Shown here one piece after another: positions 36,637 through 49,200 of a DNA stretch of 64,000 nt. The stretch is from contig JAJTTP010000002.1 in assembly GCA_023313575.1 (NCBI GenBank), positions 992,001-1,056,000 of the forward strand, given 5' to 3'. Every line of letters starts with the position of its first letter. The stretch's first letter is position 1. The notes under the pieces were generated by a model. The model worked only from the letters and a program-made list of their open reading frames with translations, did not search any database and had not been told where the DNA came from. Both the position numbers and the translations under genes were made by a program. The DNA comes from Eutypella sp. D-1. Lineage: Eukaryota; Ascomycota; Sordariomycetes; Xylariales; Diatrypaceae.

Positions 36637-38100
36637 CTATGAGTAGAATTGAGACTTCTGGAAGCTCTCGGCAGAAATATCACCGGCTTTCCCTGTCACG
36701 GGCGGGGGTTTGGCGGTCGTGCTGGTTATAGAGTTGGTGCGCGTTGAGGCCGGTTCACTAGCCGCGGCCTTGATAGCGGCCACAGGCTGACCGGGCTTTC
36801 TCGCAACTTCTAAGAAGTTTGCAGGCAGGTATCCAAGACGCCCGTCCCTGGCACGACACCGCCACCAGTCGCTCGGGTTGCCCAGCGGGTCACTCTTGCT
36901 TAGTACAGCGATAAAGTCGCCCTTCTTTACGGCGAGGTCGACACCGGGGGTGGCATTTCCGGCTTCGGGGGTGAAGTCGTACATGACGCGGCAGAACTCG
37001 AGCTTAGTAGGATCAAGCTGCGCATTCTGGGCAGAGACCTCGAGTGCCCGCTTGCGCTCCTCCTCCTCGGCTGACGCTGCTAGTGACCGAATAGCCTTGC
37101 TCATGAGGTAAGGCAGACCGAAGGCGGCGAGGACGAAAAAGATCAGGGGTTTCCTGCTGGGCTTAGGATGGCCCGGAGCGCCATTAGGTGCTTGCCTTCC
37201 TTCAAAACGAGCGAAGGCAGCGGGTGTGAGAGACGTAGCATCTGCTGGAGGCGGTCGGCCGGTGATCTTGGCAACGAGCGTCCGTATCCACCGCATAAGG
37301 GTGAAGATACCTAATACAGATCCCAACATGTCGCGCAGATTTCCAAATTGCTCTGCCACGGAGACCATGGCAAAGAAGCTAGAGTGGGTGGCCATGTAAG
37401 TGCTCTCAAGCATCTGGGCAAAACCGCCAAAAGTTCCAACAATGCCCTCTAGCATTTGGAACGTAGCCTGAGTGCTGTTGCTGAAGCGATTGGTCAAGCT
37501 GTTGGGATTGTTGGGGTCGTTCTGCATCATGCCAGGCATTCCACCATACATCCCACCGCCGCCGTACATACCGCCGCCATAACCTCCGTAACCACCGTAT
37601 CCGCCGTAACCTCCCATACCTCCCATACCTCCCATCCTGGAATAAGGTGATGAGTAAGGACTTGAATAGGCAGAGTTGTAACCAGTGGCTCCCATGCCCA
37701 TGCCCATACGACTGTATGCTGAGGCGTTTTGGTTAACAGCAGAGGATAATGATTCGGGACGTGGAGGGACTGTAGGTGTGTTGGAAGATGCGGTGGAGGT
37801 AGCTGATGTCGATGAGGGCGTGGTCAAGGCGTTCGATGCCATGGAAACGGATGCGCCGGTTGTGGTGGCGGGAGAAGAAGATATAGTTGCTAGATAAGGT
37901 CAGCCAAACTAATGTCAGTCATGCCTGGCGGCGGAGAGCATGTGATGCTGCCAATAGCGATAATAATGATGAAAGACATGAATAGCGGTAAATGTTTAAA
38001 AGAATAAAAAAAGCAATTGTAGTATTTACTCACATGTCCCAGTAGGCGTAGCGGTAGGTGTTGGACCGTTGCGCTCCCAAGGTTTAGGAGGTGATGCCAT
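36637..38100 (-). CDS. pex13: Peroxisomal membrane docking protein PEX13
   Basis: Two exons, 38100-38034 and 37889-36637, are split by a 144 nt intron (439 residues). The N-terminus MASPPKPWERNG is typical of fungal Pex13. It is followed by a Tyr/Gly/Met-rich region (GGYGGYGGYGGYGG, about 90-130), then membrane-associated segments (TFQMLEGIVGTFGGFAQMLE and KPLIFFVLAAFGLPYL). A C-terminal SH3 domain covers about 320-382, with CRVMYDFTPEAG, DWWRCRARDGRLGYLPANF. Pex13 forms the import pore with Pex14 and binds the Pex5 receptor; the YG-rich part is known to form a meshwork in the pore. A Ser/Thr/Lys-rich tail follows the SH3 domain. Confidence 0.96.
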
Positions 38101-39379
38101 AATCGAGATGAGCCGAGATGAGAAACAGTCAGACTTTGTCGGGTTTGTGGGTAGTATCGTCGAATGTTTTGGGGGGGGGTGTGGTGTGTATTTGGGAGTG
38201 TATTTGGAAGTGTGGGCGTCGGTGGCGACGAATGGCGAGACGGCGCCGGTCCGGTCGCGCTCTTCGCGGACTTGGAAACACTTCTATGAAGTCAATCTAG
38301 GAAAATTAGAACTTTCTAATCAAGAGAAAAGAAAGAAAGAAAATGGAGATTAAAAATAAAACTAAATTGCAAAAACCGAAACCGAAGCGATCCTGCAATA
38401 TGCGGGGATGCTGGTTGTGTGTTGAGGCTGCTAAAAGTTGCGGGTGTTGTGGAAGTTGAAGAAATGAAAAAAATGGAAGAAGACCTAGAGCAAGTTTACA
38501 GTACAATGTATCCCAGATTCTCGGATGGCCGTCCGTTTCGCCCTCTTGGCCCCCCCCAGTCAATTAATTCCAGGTTATAAGGGAGCTAAGGTTAGTTGAT
38601 AGAAAGGTGGATCTCTAGACCGGTTGGTACTTCCTATCAGATATCCCAGATGTCCCGGCTCCTTTGTCCCCCAGTTTGTCAGCTTTCTCCAGTTCTGCAA
38701 GGTCTGCAGGTTCCCTTCTCCGCTCCCCGCCCATTTTTGTTAGCTTGTGAAGGCTGGAAGGTTGGCCGAGCGAACCTCGGCATTGTGCATAAGTGGATAC
38801 TAAAAAGGAGCCACGTGACCAATGAGAAGATCGATCCGAAGACGCTTATATTGTACTACAGTATGCACCGACTTCGTTATACTTAATGTTCTCCCCATCC
38901 CGACGTCGTCTTCTCCCATTGAGAAAGTGAATAATAAAATAGGCAGAATTATACTGGAGCCAAGTAAGGGTATAACTAAGTCACCAGATTTATGTATAAC
39001 CGCCAGCTGAAAAACGCAAGTCTAAAAGTTTTCTCATCTTTTATCTGTCCGTATTCGTAGTTACCGTATACCGCTTGGACCAAGTACCTAAATCAAGCCG
39101 TTAAAAACTCGGGGTCTCGTTGTACCTAAGTACCTAGCTACCTGACGTCTCATACGCTAGGCCTAATTAGGAATAGACAACGGGGAATATAGGCCGCCCA
39201 TGGAAGAAGTACTAAGGTACCGCCCATCTGGCAGCTGGGTTATAAAAGACCACAGGTGACAGGTCCCGACGTTGAAGAACAATCTTGACATTATTTTGAG
39301 TTGAGAGCTACAATCTGGCAATTTTACAATGCGGCTTAGTTACAGAGAGGAAATGCACAATGCGTGAGCCTCATCGTCA
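38101..39379. other. Intergenic region upstream of PEX13
   Basis: It holds the PEX13 promoter and the 3' flank of the NmrA-like gene. There is a short G run near 38170, and GTACC/CTAGC palindromic words near 39085-39220. No gene is supported. Confidence 0.5.
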
Positions 39380-40574
39380 TCACTTGAGACCCGCAAAGAC
39401 CTCGTGCCCCCTAACGTAATCCGCCCAGGAAGTCAGGGGGTTCTCCACGTACTTCAGCGAGTTCTCGAGCGGCTCGCCCCCGTAGTACCCGCACTCCTCG
39501 AGCACGCGCATGTTCTCGTAGAGCTCCGTGATCGCGATCTCCGGGTAGCCGGTCAGGGTGGCGCGGTACTCCGCCTCCGAGATCTGGACGAACCGCGCCG
39601 TCGCCCCGGCCTGCGGGAACACCGAGCGGAACGTGTCCACGATCTCCCGGCCCGTCACGTACGCCGTGGCGCCGGTGAACCGCCTCCCTTTTCCCTTCCC
39701 CGCCCCGCTATTGAGGAAGTACTCCTCGTTGAGCACTATAGCCTTGATGTACTTCCCCGTGTCGCGCGGGTCGTACAGCGGGATCGGCGTGTCCTCGGAG
39801 AACGGCGCCGCGAAGGTCCAGGCACCGTCCGGGCCCGATGGGCGGAGGAGCTGCCCGGGGATGTTGCCCATGTAGAAACCCGCCATGAAAACCGAGGCCG
39901 GGATCCCGAGCTCCCGCACGTGGTCCTCGACGGCCGCCTTGCTGTCGGAGTGGTAGACACGAGAGAGCTTGCCATTGGAGACTAGAGGATTATAAGCAGT
40001 TGTCAGTCTACCCTCACTCATACACGACACGTCGTGTCCTGGGGGCGTATATGAGATACTCACGTTTCTTAATGTCCAATACCGAACTCCAGATGTAATG
40101 CTGAACGCCGGCTTCCTATACCGCCAAAGTTAGAACCTCGAGACTAATGGGACATTGAGCAGCAGCAGCCGGGGCCCGATACTAACCTTCGCGGCATCCG
40201 CCAAGTTCTTCCCCTGCCGGGTCTCGCGCTCCCCGTCTATATACTCCCAGTAGTTCGTGACGCCGAATACGGCATAGGAGCCCTCCATGGCCTTGACCAG
40301 CGACGCCTTGTCGTCCAGATTGGCCTATGTCAATTGTTAGCCGAATTGCTGCTGTGGTTTACGTGGTACTGTAATCGAGCGAGCGTCAACTTACAGCGAC
40401 CACCTCGACGCCTCGCTCGGCGAGCTTCTTGGCCGAGTCCTTGGAGGCGTCGCGGGTGACGCCTCGGACGGCCCACGTCTTGTTCAGCTTGGGATCGCTG
40501 AGGAACGTGGTGACGATTCCGCCGCCCTGCGAACCGGTCGCGCCGAACACAGTAATGATCTTCTTCCCTGACAT
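39380..40574 (-). CDS. NmrA-like NAD(P)-binding protein
   Basis: Four exons are read: 40574-40395, 40324-40187, 40115-40064 and 39981-39380 (323 residues, phases consistent). The N-terminal Rossmann motif is ITVFGATGSQGGGIV (G11xxG14xxG17). Then come the NmrA-type segments AVRGVTRD, GSYAVFGVTNYWE and AGVQHYIWSSVLD, and the later KAAVEDHVRELGIPASVF. Members of this atypical short-chain dehydrogenase family often lack the catalytic Tyr-Lys pair and act as redox sensors (NmrA, HSCARG) or as reductases. Which applies here cannot be told. The upstream flank carries three and a half TTTGGG units at about 40726-40746. Confidence 0.93.
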
Positions 40575-42552
40575 TCTGAAATGGATGAGTATAGCCGGAA
40601 CGACTATTTTGGAAGTGCTCTGCGAATTGTGTTGGATGGTGGTGATGCTTTGAGTGGATATGCTATGGGTGGCTGAAACGCTCTTCAATCGCGACAAGCA
40701 GGACACCTAGTGAGATAATGATAAGTTTGGGTTTGGGTTTGGGTTTGATAGAGGTTATGGTCAAACAGCATGAACGACTGGGCTCGTAGACGATGTTGGT
40801 ATTTATATCAACGACAGCGAGCACATCGACATGCTCCTATTAGTAGGCATTGATCGCCACTTATCATTGCAACACATATTACTAACTAGTTATTGAGAAA
40901 CTATTCCAGCCAACTACCACCACACATAGCATTCATGATGCTTGCCCAACGCAACTTGATTACAAAATTGGTTCATGAATCAGCGGTTCCACGAATCATA
41001 GCAACCCTACGATCCATTAGTAGTTAGCCTTTCGAGCTGAAGCCGCCGTTGGAGGTAGGTTCGCCAAGCCCTGCCCCGTACCCGGACCGGGTGTGGAGCA
41101 ACCTCGCCCCTCATCGCGCAAAATCCCTCGCGGCGCGAAAGTTCCGAAGTTTCTGGCTTATTCAGCCTAGGTTTTTAAGCCCCTGTATCACTGGCATTAC
41201 GCCGAATGAGAAATCTTGATCTCCAGTCTCTTTGTGGGGTTAAGGGATTTTTCCAACTGTTAAGGCTAGGAACCAATAATCCAGATACTTGGCCCCCTCA
41301 ACCTTACCAAGAACTAGAAACTTCCTTCTGCTGGTCCATGGACGAGCCACATCATACCGTTTGAATTTTCTTGGGTCTGATGCTTACTATGCAGTCCTTG
41401 ATGCATAGCAGGGGCATAATTATCGCAAGAAATCGGAACGGCGGGTGACGATTTATAACAAACAAGGTAGTTATAGTCATTTTGAACCAATCAGGTTAAA
41501 GGAAACCTAATTTACTTACCAATTAGAGCAATGTGGGTCGGTCCAACAGTAGCAGTTTTGAGTCTTGCACTCGCGCCGACTCAAGATATAGTTGGCATCA
41601 GGGAGTCTATAGTTATTTACTATCTGGCGTTCTCCTGATCTCGCTTCCATGCACACCGTCGTATATTGTTCAGTGTTTCCAGGATTCCCTATGACAACGA
41701 TTTCCTCCCTCTTGTAAAATACGTCTTCGGCCGTCCATATTCATGTCTCTACACTACAGGACAGTTCTTATCGCAAGACGTTCTTAACTAGCTCACTCAG
41801 CGTTCTGGTGGATAACATGTCCAACACCTCAACTATATTGCCTCCGTATGTACAAGCTTTGACATGTCGTGGAGGTTTGGGCACATGGCTTAGAGCGCGC
41901 TGCTTCCAACTATAGCTTCAGGGGATACTATGATCAGAAATATAAGTCTGAGAACTTCCTAAGAATTTAAACTTTCATTCTGCTGAGTGGTAAGGCTATA
42001 TAAGGCCACGGCGTATGGGCTGATTAGTTATGACGAATAATTTGCATTTGAGGTTTCGAGGTCATTTTTACTCTCGCATTGTTGCTTTCACCCTATTTTA
42101 GAGATGATTGGTCCTATACTAGCTTCGTCATCAACTAAACAAATCTGAATGATATCTGGCACACGGAAACCTTTTGCCGTGGAGCTCATAGTGTATTTTA
42201 CCGGGGATTATAAGATGCCAGTACGCGAGGGAAGAACCACAGCCCAAGTAACCTCCTGGACAGTATCATTATTTTAAATGGCCGTCAAGGTCAGCTCAGG
42301 ATGAATCCCGCGTTCATGGCTCTTATCAATATTCAGATGTCTGCTTTCTTTGAACATTTGTTTGGATTGCTTTACTCTAGTGATGGTCTGGAATATTCTT
42401 ATTTAATCCGCTTGACTCTACTGCAAATGATAATGATGCGCGAGTGGGACATCGTTGACTCTGTTACATGTTAACGTTTCGTATACAAACAAAAGTGTTG
42501 GGAATGCCATCATATCTACTATCTTCTTTTACCTCAAATTCCGCCACCGAAG
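40575..42552. other. Intergenic region, AT-rich
   Basis: About 2 kb without a supported gene. The DNA is AT-rich and frames are short, with many stops on both strands. It begins the gene-poor right part of the window. Confidence 0.5.
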
Positions 42553-42997
42553 ATGCTGTTTGCAATTGTATAGAGCGCTTTCCTTTTTGCTGTCCTGTTG
42601 GCGACTGATCTCATAAAGCCTAGTCACTGCGAGATAGTTCCGTGTGAAAACCCGGAAGACGTCAAGGATATCCCTACGGGCAAGATCAACCTGCGAGGAA
42701 CTTGATAGGCGTGATTACCCGTACTCAGCCTTCATAGGAATGCGTTCATAGCTGCTAACTTGCCTGCTTTTCCTAGCCCTGTTGGCCAAGTATGTTGATA
42801 TCAAGGGGGATATCCAACGTGCAATGATGGAACAAATTCAGACCGGCCAATCTGCCACCGATGATCAAGACCCGAAAGGCGTGGATCCGAGAACTTTCGG
42901 CATCCCAAACCACCTCGCGAACCTTTATCCGGACGAGATCATGATCAAGAAATATCCGGTCATTTACGGAAATCGTGGAAGGGCCGCAGACTTCTAG
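42553..42997 (+). pseudogene. Possible decayed small secreted-protein gene
   Basis: From the ATG at 42553 the frame reads MLFAIV, a TAG at 42571-42573, then a hydrophobic stretch AFLFAVLLATDL and a Cys-containing hydrophilic part to GKINLRGT, ending in TGA. This resembles a signal peptide plus mature start broken by one stop. A good 3' splice site (GCTAAC branch point, TTTTCCTAG ending at 42776) precedes a second open segment. That segment runs from about 42777 to the TAG at 42995 and includes DPRTFGIPNHLANLYPDEI. The best intron (donor GTGATT at 42711, 66 nt) does not keep the frame. I do not recognise a family. It may be a pseudogene or chance. Confidence 0.25.
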
Positions 42998-43749
42998 ATA
43001 TTTTACTGGTATAGCGAACACAATCAGGTCGGTTTCACCGGCGCTGCTACTAAATTCGAGGGAGAGGAGAAATGGACACCATGTGTTGTGGAAGACGAAG
43101 AAAGCTAGGGGAGGGCGTACGCGTAAGACACCTGTGGGAAACGCGGATATGCCAAAAGAAGTGGCTTGAACTGAAGGGCCGATATGATTCTTCTCATTAG
43201 GTGAGTATACCTGTCACCTTGCATACAAATGGATTGTAATAGTTACCAAATAGTATCTCCAGACTGGCTTAGTGTGTGGTGGAGCCTCTTGTTACGTACT
43301 TGACTGCTGCGAATAATTGATCATATCAAAGCTCCGGGAGTCAGCAGTCGTCGACTCTAGACCCGAAAGGTGAAAGGGGATTGCGGGGAAGTTGGCCTAG
43401 TCTTGCTATCTCGTGGAGTTCCCCTATTTTCGTGTCTTAGCGTTGTCCGACGACTAGGGTCGGTGTGGGCCGAGTCACATAAGTATGCATGGCTATCCCC
43501 ACCAAATAATGCGTGGTAAAGACAGATCCTACGTCGTGTTTGGTTGGGTTTATTTGTATTCGCTCATTCTTTTTGTTGTCGATCGCCTCCATATACAACC
43601 CTACATCATCATATCAGTTCAGCCTTACTCTGTTCTGCCCCGGCTGCATGCCTCAAGTCCTGTCCCTCCGTCGTACATATGGTTGACAGAATTACATATA
43701 CATATGGTATAAATGCGCGTCTAACTAATGCCGGGTAAAAGGAGCGAGT
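42998..43749. other. Intergenic region upstream of the Zn2Cys6 gene
   Basis: This is presumed promoter DNA. The frames near 43485-43738 overlap each other and lack family features. Nothing else is recognised. Confidence 0.4.
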
Positions 43750-46037
43750 ATGTCTAATCCTCCCACCTCTCAACCCTCAACTTCTAAGGCCCGAATTCCG
43801 CGGACCCGTACCGGCTGTTGGACATGTCGCGATCGTAGCGTTAAGTGTGATGGTATGTTTCCTGACACGTGGACTCTGCAGATACTAGTTCACCTAATCA
43901 AGGCGCGAGTGCTAATATGTGCCGGATGTAGAGGTTAGGCCGCGCTACCGGAAATGCCAAAAAGCCGACACTACTTGTCAGTACGGGATCCGTCTCCAGT
44001 GGTTTGAAGATTCCGTCGCTCGTGGAGTACGACATGGACGCCAGGGCGTTTGGCGCCCAAAGCGTGGCTATACTGCCCGGGACACTTGTCCGCCTAATGC
44101 CTCGCCGAAAGCGCGATTTCGAGAGCCGCCGCGCTCAACACAGTATCGCGCCAGATCCAAAGGCGTGGTGTATTTCTTGAATACCTCTTCGCGAGATATC
44201 CAGCGGTACTGGCAATCGCAAGCGCACCATGAAGGTCTCGACCGTACTGTCATTTTCGACGAAGCGAGTACGGACGATGAAGAGGATGCTATGAATTGCC
44301 TGGCGGTTGCGCGGTCCTGTGTGAATGAGGATCGTGATCCTATCTCATCTCGACATCAAGATGATCATAGTTTATTTCAGTGGCGGCTGACACCCCTACA
44401 TGGAGAATTCTTTGCCTTCGCTAGTCCGATCGAGCAAACTGATGAGTACGTGCTTAAATTTTACAATACGGTCGTCTGCTCTGCAGCTTCCTTGGTCGAT
44501 GACCAACATAACAATCCATCACGGTATCTCATTCTCCCGATGGCCGCCCATTCCAGCCTTGTCTTGAATGCAATCCTCGCAGTAGGCGGGGTTAGACTAG
44601 CCTATCACGACGCCAGGTTTCGCCACAGGGCCTTGGTGCACCGCCAACGGGTATTGGCAGACCTCAATGCCTTCCTGCAGAACATACCCTCTGATACTAC
44701 CAAATGCCTAGAAGCTCTCATTACAGCCGTCATGCTATGCTGGTATGAGGTAAGCTGGTACGCTACCCTTGAGTTCCCGCCCTTCGCTAAGCCTAGTCAA
44801 TTCTCAGATCAGCGATCATTGCAGGCCAGCCTGGACTAGTCACGTTGTGGGCATATCCGGACTCATCGATGCCTGTCTACGACAAGCCAACAAGTCTGCC
44901 GACTTTGAAGCATTGCTCCAGTTCAGCCAACAGTATCTGATATACCATATAGTTATGGCTAAGAGTACCTTCCAGATCGACGGGGTCATACCTAATTCTA
45001 AATACATTATGTCGAGGCTTTTGGACACTGGCGGGACCACGGCTAACAGCCACAGTGACCTTCATGCTGTGGGTAAAGAAGGACCTTTTAGCTCTGCAAT
45101 CGCTAGGGTGCTGTCTGGCGTGCATCAAAAACCGGAAGCATGGACAGGCACATGCTTTTCCAGTTCTAGCTTGGGCAGTGATCTGGACGAGATCGACCCT
45201 CTTCAGGGATTTAGCAATCGGTTGCTCCTTGTCATCAACGAAATTTGTGACCTTCGTGATTACCACGACTCAAGCGATATGGGTGAAGGTACCACTCCGC
45301 TAGAGTGCATGGTTGGCCAGATCCAGTCCAGGCTAGAGACTCTTACCCAGCTACCGCCCAAAGGAGTTTCCCGACTATCAGAGGGGCTGAGTATATGCCA
45401 CAATAACAGCACTGCTCCTGAGGAGATCCAACGGGATAGACTGGAATTAATCAGGATGACGGCCGAGACACATAGATTAGCGGCACTCCTATTCCTGGAC
45501 GAGACATGTGCCACCTATTTTCCACATCTTATCCCAGTCTGCAGAAGTAACCGCACATATCATATCCAAAAGATTCTCACGATAGTTCAGAGAATATGCG
45601 ATACTGGACCTATTACTGCGGCCCTGCCCATATGGCCGGTATTCCTGGCGGGATGTCTAGCCTCCACCGACGACAGCCGGCTGCAAGTATTGGAAATCTT
45701 CGATAAGTTTGAACGTCTAGGGTGCTTCGGGGTGAGATGGTCTATTCCTATTGGACTTTAGTTGAAGGTATTTACCCCGTATGCTAACAACACCATCTAG
45801 AGCCTGCCGCCCGCTTTCGCCGTTGTTCAAATGGTCTGGCGCCAGAGCGACCTGGGATGTGACGAAAACCACCGAAAAGCATCGCCACCTATGTCAAGTT
45901 CGAGTTCATCTCGTATAAGGTGTTACGCGCGAGAGGGTCGTATATTTTCTCCAAATGCGAATCGCGCGCAGCGGACACGGTATCCTTGGGAGCGTGCAAT
46001 GTCTATGATTAGAGGGTCGTTGCTAAGTCTCACATGA
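43750..46037 (+). CDS. Fungal Zn2Cys6-type regulator with one ligand cysteine replaced
   Basis: Four exons are read: 43750-43852, 43932-44749, 44808-45731 and 45801-46037 (693 residues). The N-terminal binuclear cluster has Cys23, Cys26, Cys33, Cys43 and Cys50 in canonical spacing, but position 40, the fourth ligand, is Tyr (CDEVRPRYRKC, codon TAC). After it comes a linker typical of the family (GIRLQWFEDSVARGV, GRQGVWRPKRG). The remainder matches the fungal-specific factor domain of the PF11951 type, around FYNTVVCSAASLV and ILPMAAHSSLVLNAILAVGG, and the C-terminus ends PWERAMSM...SLT as in relatives. All introns are short and phase-consistent. The gene is convergent with the 5-oxoprolinase, with 197 bp between stop codons. 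DNA binding may be impaired; the rest looks intact. Confidence 0.88.
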
Positions 46038-46234
46038 CCAGTGTGTGTGCCCTCTAGAGTGCTCTGCTCTACTTCCGTTTAAAGTAAATACCGCTACGAC
46101 CTCGGGGCCTAGAGGAGCTCGAAGACAACACCGCAGGGCTTCTCGTTTGACTTTCATTTCTTTAGGAATATGCAAAGCTGAGACACTGACATGGTGCAAG
46201 ATATATGATCTTGAAAACGGCTCGCAACTGTACT

Positions 46235-49200
46235 TCAGACTCCCTCCGCAGTAAGCTTCCAGTTGTGTACACTTCCTCTCGGTTCAAATTGGCTCGTGCT
46301 AGCCATAGCAGCGCCGTTCGCTAAGGACATCTTGTCCATCTCTGGAGTTCCCCACCCACCACCTCCTGGCCTAAATGAGTGAAGAAGTTAGTTTCTATAG
46401 CAGGAAATCGTCCTCTGGAGGACGTATCACCAGACTCGGCGCCTGACTTACGTTTCAATGACGACGCGCTCCCCGGGAATCACCTTGAGTTCCATCTTGC
46501 CCCCAACGTTGATGGTCCGCTCTACGCCGCTCTCCTCTTTCTTTATGTAGAGATTTTTTCCCGCCGCGCCGGGTTGACCGCCTTCCATGCCGTACGGGCG
46601 CATGACGCGGCGCTCACTGAGGACGGAGACTTGCAGCGGGATCCGGAACTCCACATCGCGGATGCACCCGTCGCCACCACGATACTGGCCGGCGCCTCCG
46701 GAACCTTTCCGTAGAGTCCACCGCCGAAGAATTACGGGATAACGTAGCTCATACACCTCTGGGTCCGCGCACCGCGTATTGGTCATATTGGTGTGGGTGC
46801 CGGAGGTGCCATGCCAGCTCGGGCCGGCACCGTGCCCGCCAGCGATAGTCTCGATGTAGCCGAATCCTGACACTTCGTTACCTGCATTGTCCGTGCCGCC
46901 CATACCGAAGCCTAATACGTTCACACATCCCTGTGATGCTGCCGACGCGCGGAAGGCACCCAGAACCACGTCAGTGACCCTCTGGGAAGTGATGCTATTG
47001 CCGGCGCAAACAGCCGCCCAAGGCGAGGGGTTAAGGATCGTGCCTTTTGGGATGATAACGTCGATAGGTGCCAGACAGCCTTGATTTAGAGGGATATCCT
47101 GGTCGATAAGACACCTAAGGCAGTATATAATGGCTGAGTAGGTAAGGGCTTTGGGAGCATTGAGGCAGTTTAGAGTCTCCTCCGAGGTCCCCGTCCAGTC
47201 GAATATAGCGCTCCCCGTCTCTGCATCCATATCGATTCTCAGAGCTAGTACTGATCCATCATCCATATAATCCCTGAACGCGAGCGCTCGACCACCTAGC
47301 CCGGCTGCCACCGATCGCAGGTACGCCCGAACCGCCGTCTCTGCATTCTCAGCGATCCCGTCCATGTACCGGTGTACTACAGGCAGGGTGAACTCTCGGA
47401 CGAGCACGTCAATCAGGTTAGCACCTTTGCGATTGGCGGCGATCGCGGCTCGCATATCAGATAGGTTATCTTTGTAGTTGCGAGACCCGCTGCAGCCCGT
47501 ATGTTGCGACGGTTCATCATATAAGAATCGGCGCGTCTCTGTCTCATTGAACTTGCCGTCACTGACGACCTTGTAACTAATTGCTGTCGCCCCTTCCTCG
47601 TATAGGAATTTGCTGTTCGATGGCATGGATCCGGGACTAATACCACCTACGTCAGAGTGGTGGCCGCGAGAAGCTACCCAGAAAATGATATCTTGCCCTT
47701 CTGCATTCCATACTGGGGTCATGATGGTGATATCCGGCAAATGTACACCACCGGCTACTGGATGATTGCTACAGAGTACATCACCTGGCTTTAGCGTGTG
47801 GCGATAGTTCTCATTCTGAAACCGGACTGCATACTCCATGGAACCGAGGTGAACGGGGACGTGCGGAGCGTTGGCTACGAGACGGCCGTCAGGGGAAAAG
47901 AGGGCACAAGAGAAATCTAGTCTTTCCTTGATGTTGGTTGAGACCGACGTTTTCTGGAACGTTCGACCCATCTGCTCGGCGATAGACATGAACCGATGGC
48001 CAAATACTGACAGTTTGATGGGATCGATAACTGTGGCGCTCAGTGATTGTGTGCTCTTGGAGGGAAGATCAAGGATGACATGGCGGCTTAGAATTGTTGC
48101 CTTGACTAGGGGCTCTACGATGATGGTTTGAGTGTTATCAATGATTGTGGCAGGGCCTCGGATGACACATCCGGATTTGAGGCTTTGGAGTAGGTAAATA
48201 GGTGTGTTCGTCCACCCAAATTCAGCGAAGTATACGGAGGACCTGCCGTCTTCCTGTGCCTCAGTAACGTCGAACTTACTCACGGACTCGAGTTCACGGT
48301 TTGGCGACTCACTCTGGCTGTCCAGAGACTGCCCGATTCCCCGTACACGGATATCATCAAGGAGAACGTTCATTTCCGGAAACGTGAAGGAGTACTCGCG
48401 CTGATGCTGGCGGGCAAACTCACAGAGGTAGTCGCCATCCCCTGGTTCCAGTATCATGAGGTTATTGTCGGTCCCTTGGTACCTCAAGTTCAGGTATACC
48501 TCATGTTTGATGCGATCCTTCGGAATACCATCTGTAAGGAGCTCTGTGGTCACCTCATCTTTTAACTCGTTGATAGTCGAGGAGACGGTCTCGGCTGTCG
48601 TGAAGACACCAGAACAGGGTTTCTGAGCTTCGTGAACGAGCTCCGCCAGGGCCATACCATACGCTGAAAGGATGGAGGAGTATCGATGCATGATTACCCG
48701 GGAGATGGATAGGGACGTTGCGATGGCGCAAGCGTGCTGGCCACCGGCGCCGCCAAAGCAAGCAAGGTGATGCGTCGACGTATCAAACCCACGGGCCTCT
48801 GTCAGCGCACGAATTGGCTTGGCCATAGCCTCATTTGCTACCTCAATGAAACCCATGGCAATCTCCTCTGGGGTCTTGTTCTGGCCGGTTTCCGAGTTGA
48901 CCTGGGCAGCCAGCTCGGCGAATTTTATCCGCGTGATCTCAACGTCCAGGGGTTCCTTTTCGCTCCGTCCGAAGATCTTAGGAAAATAGCCCGGTAGAAG
49001 CCGGCCCGTCAGTGCATTCGCGTCGCTAATTGCAAGTGGTCCTCCTTTGTGATAGCAAGCTGGGCCAGGGTGTGCGCCGGCTGAGTCTGGCCCTACCGCG
49101 AAGAGACCGTGCCTCCAATGCAGGATGCTACCACCACCGGCGGCCACAGTATTTATATCGAGTTGAGGGGCCATGATGGTTATGCCTGCGGTGATGTTCT

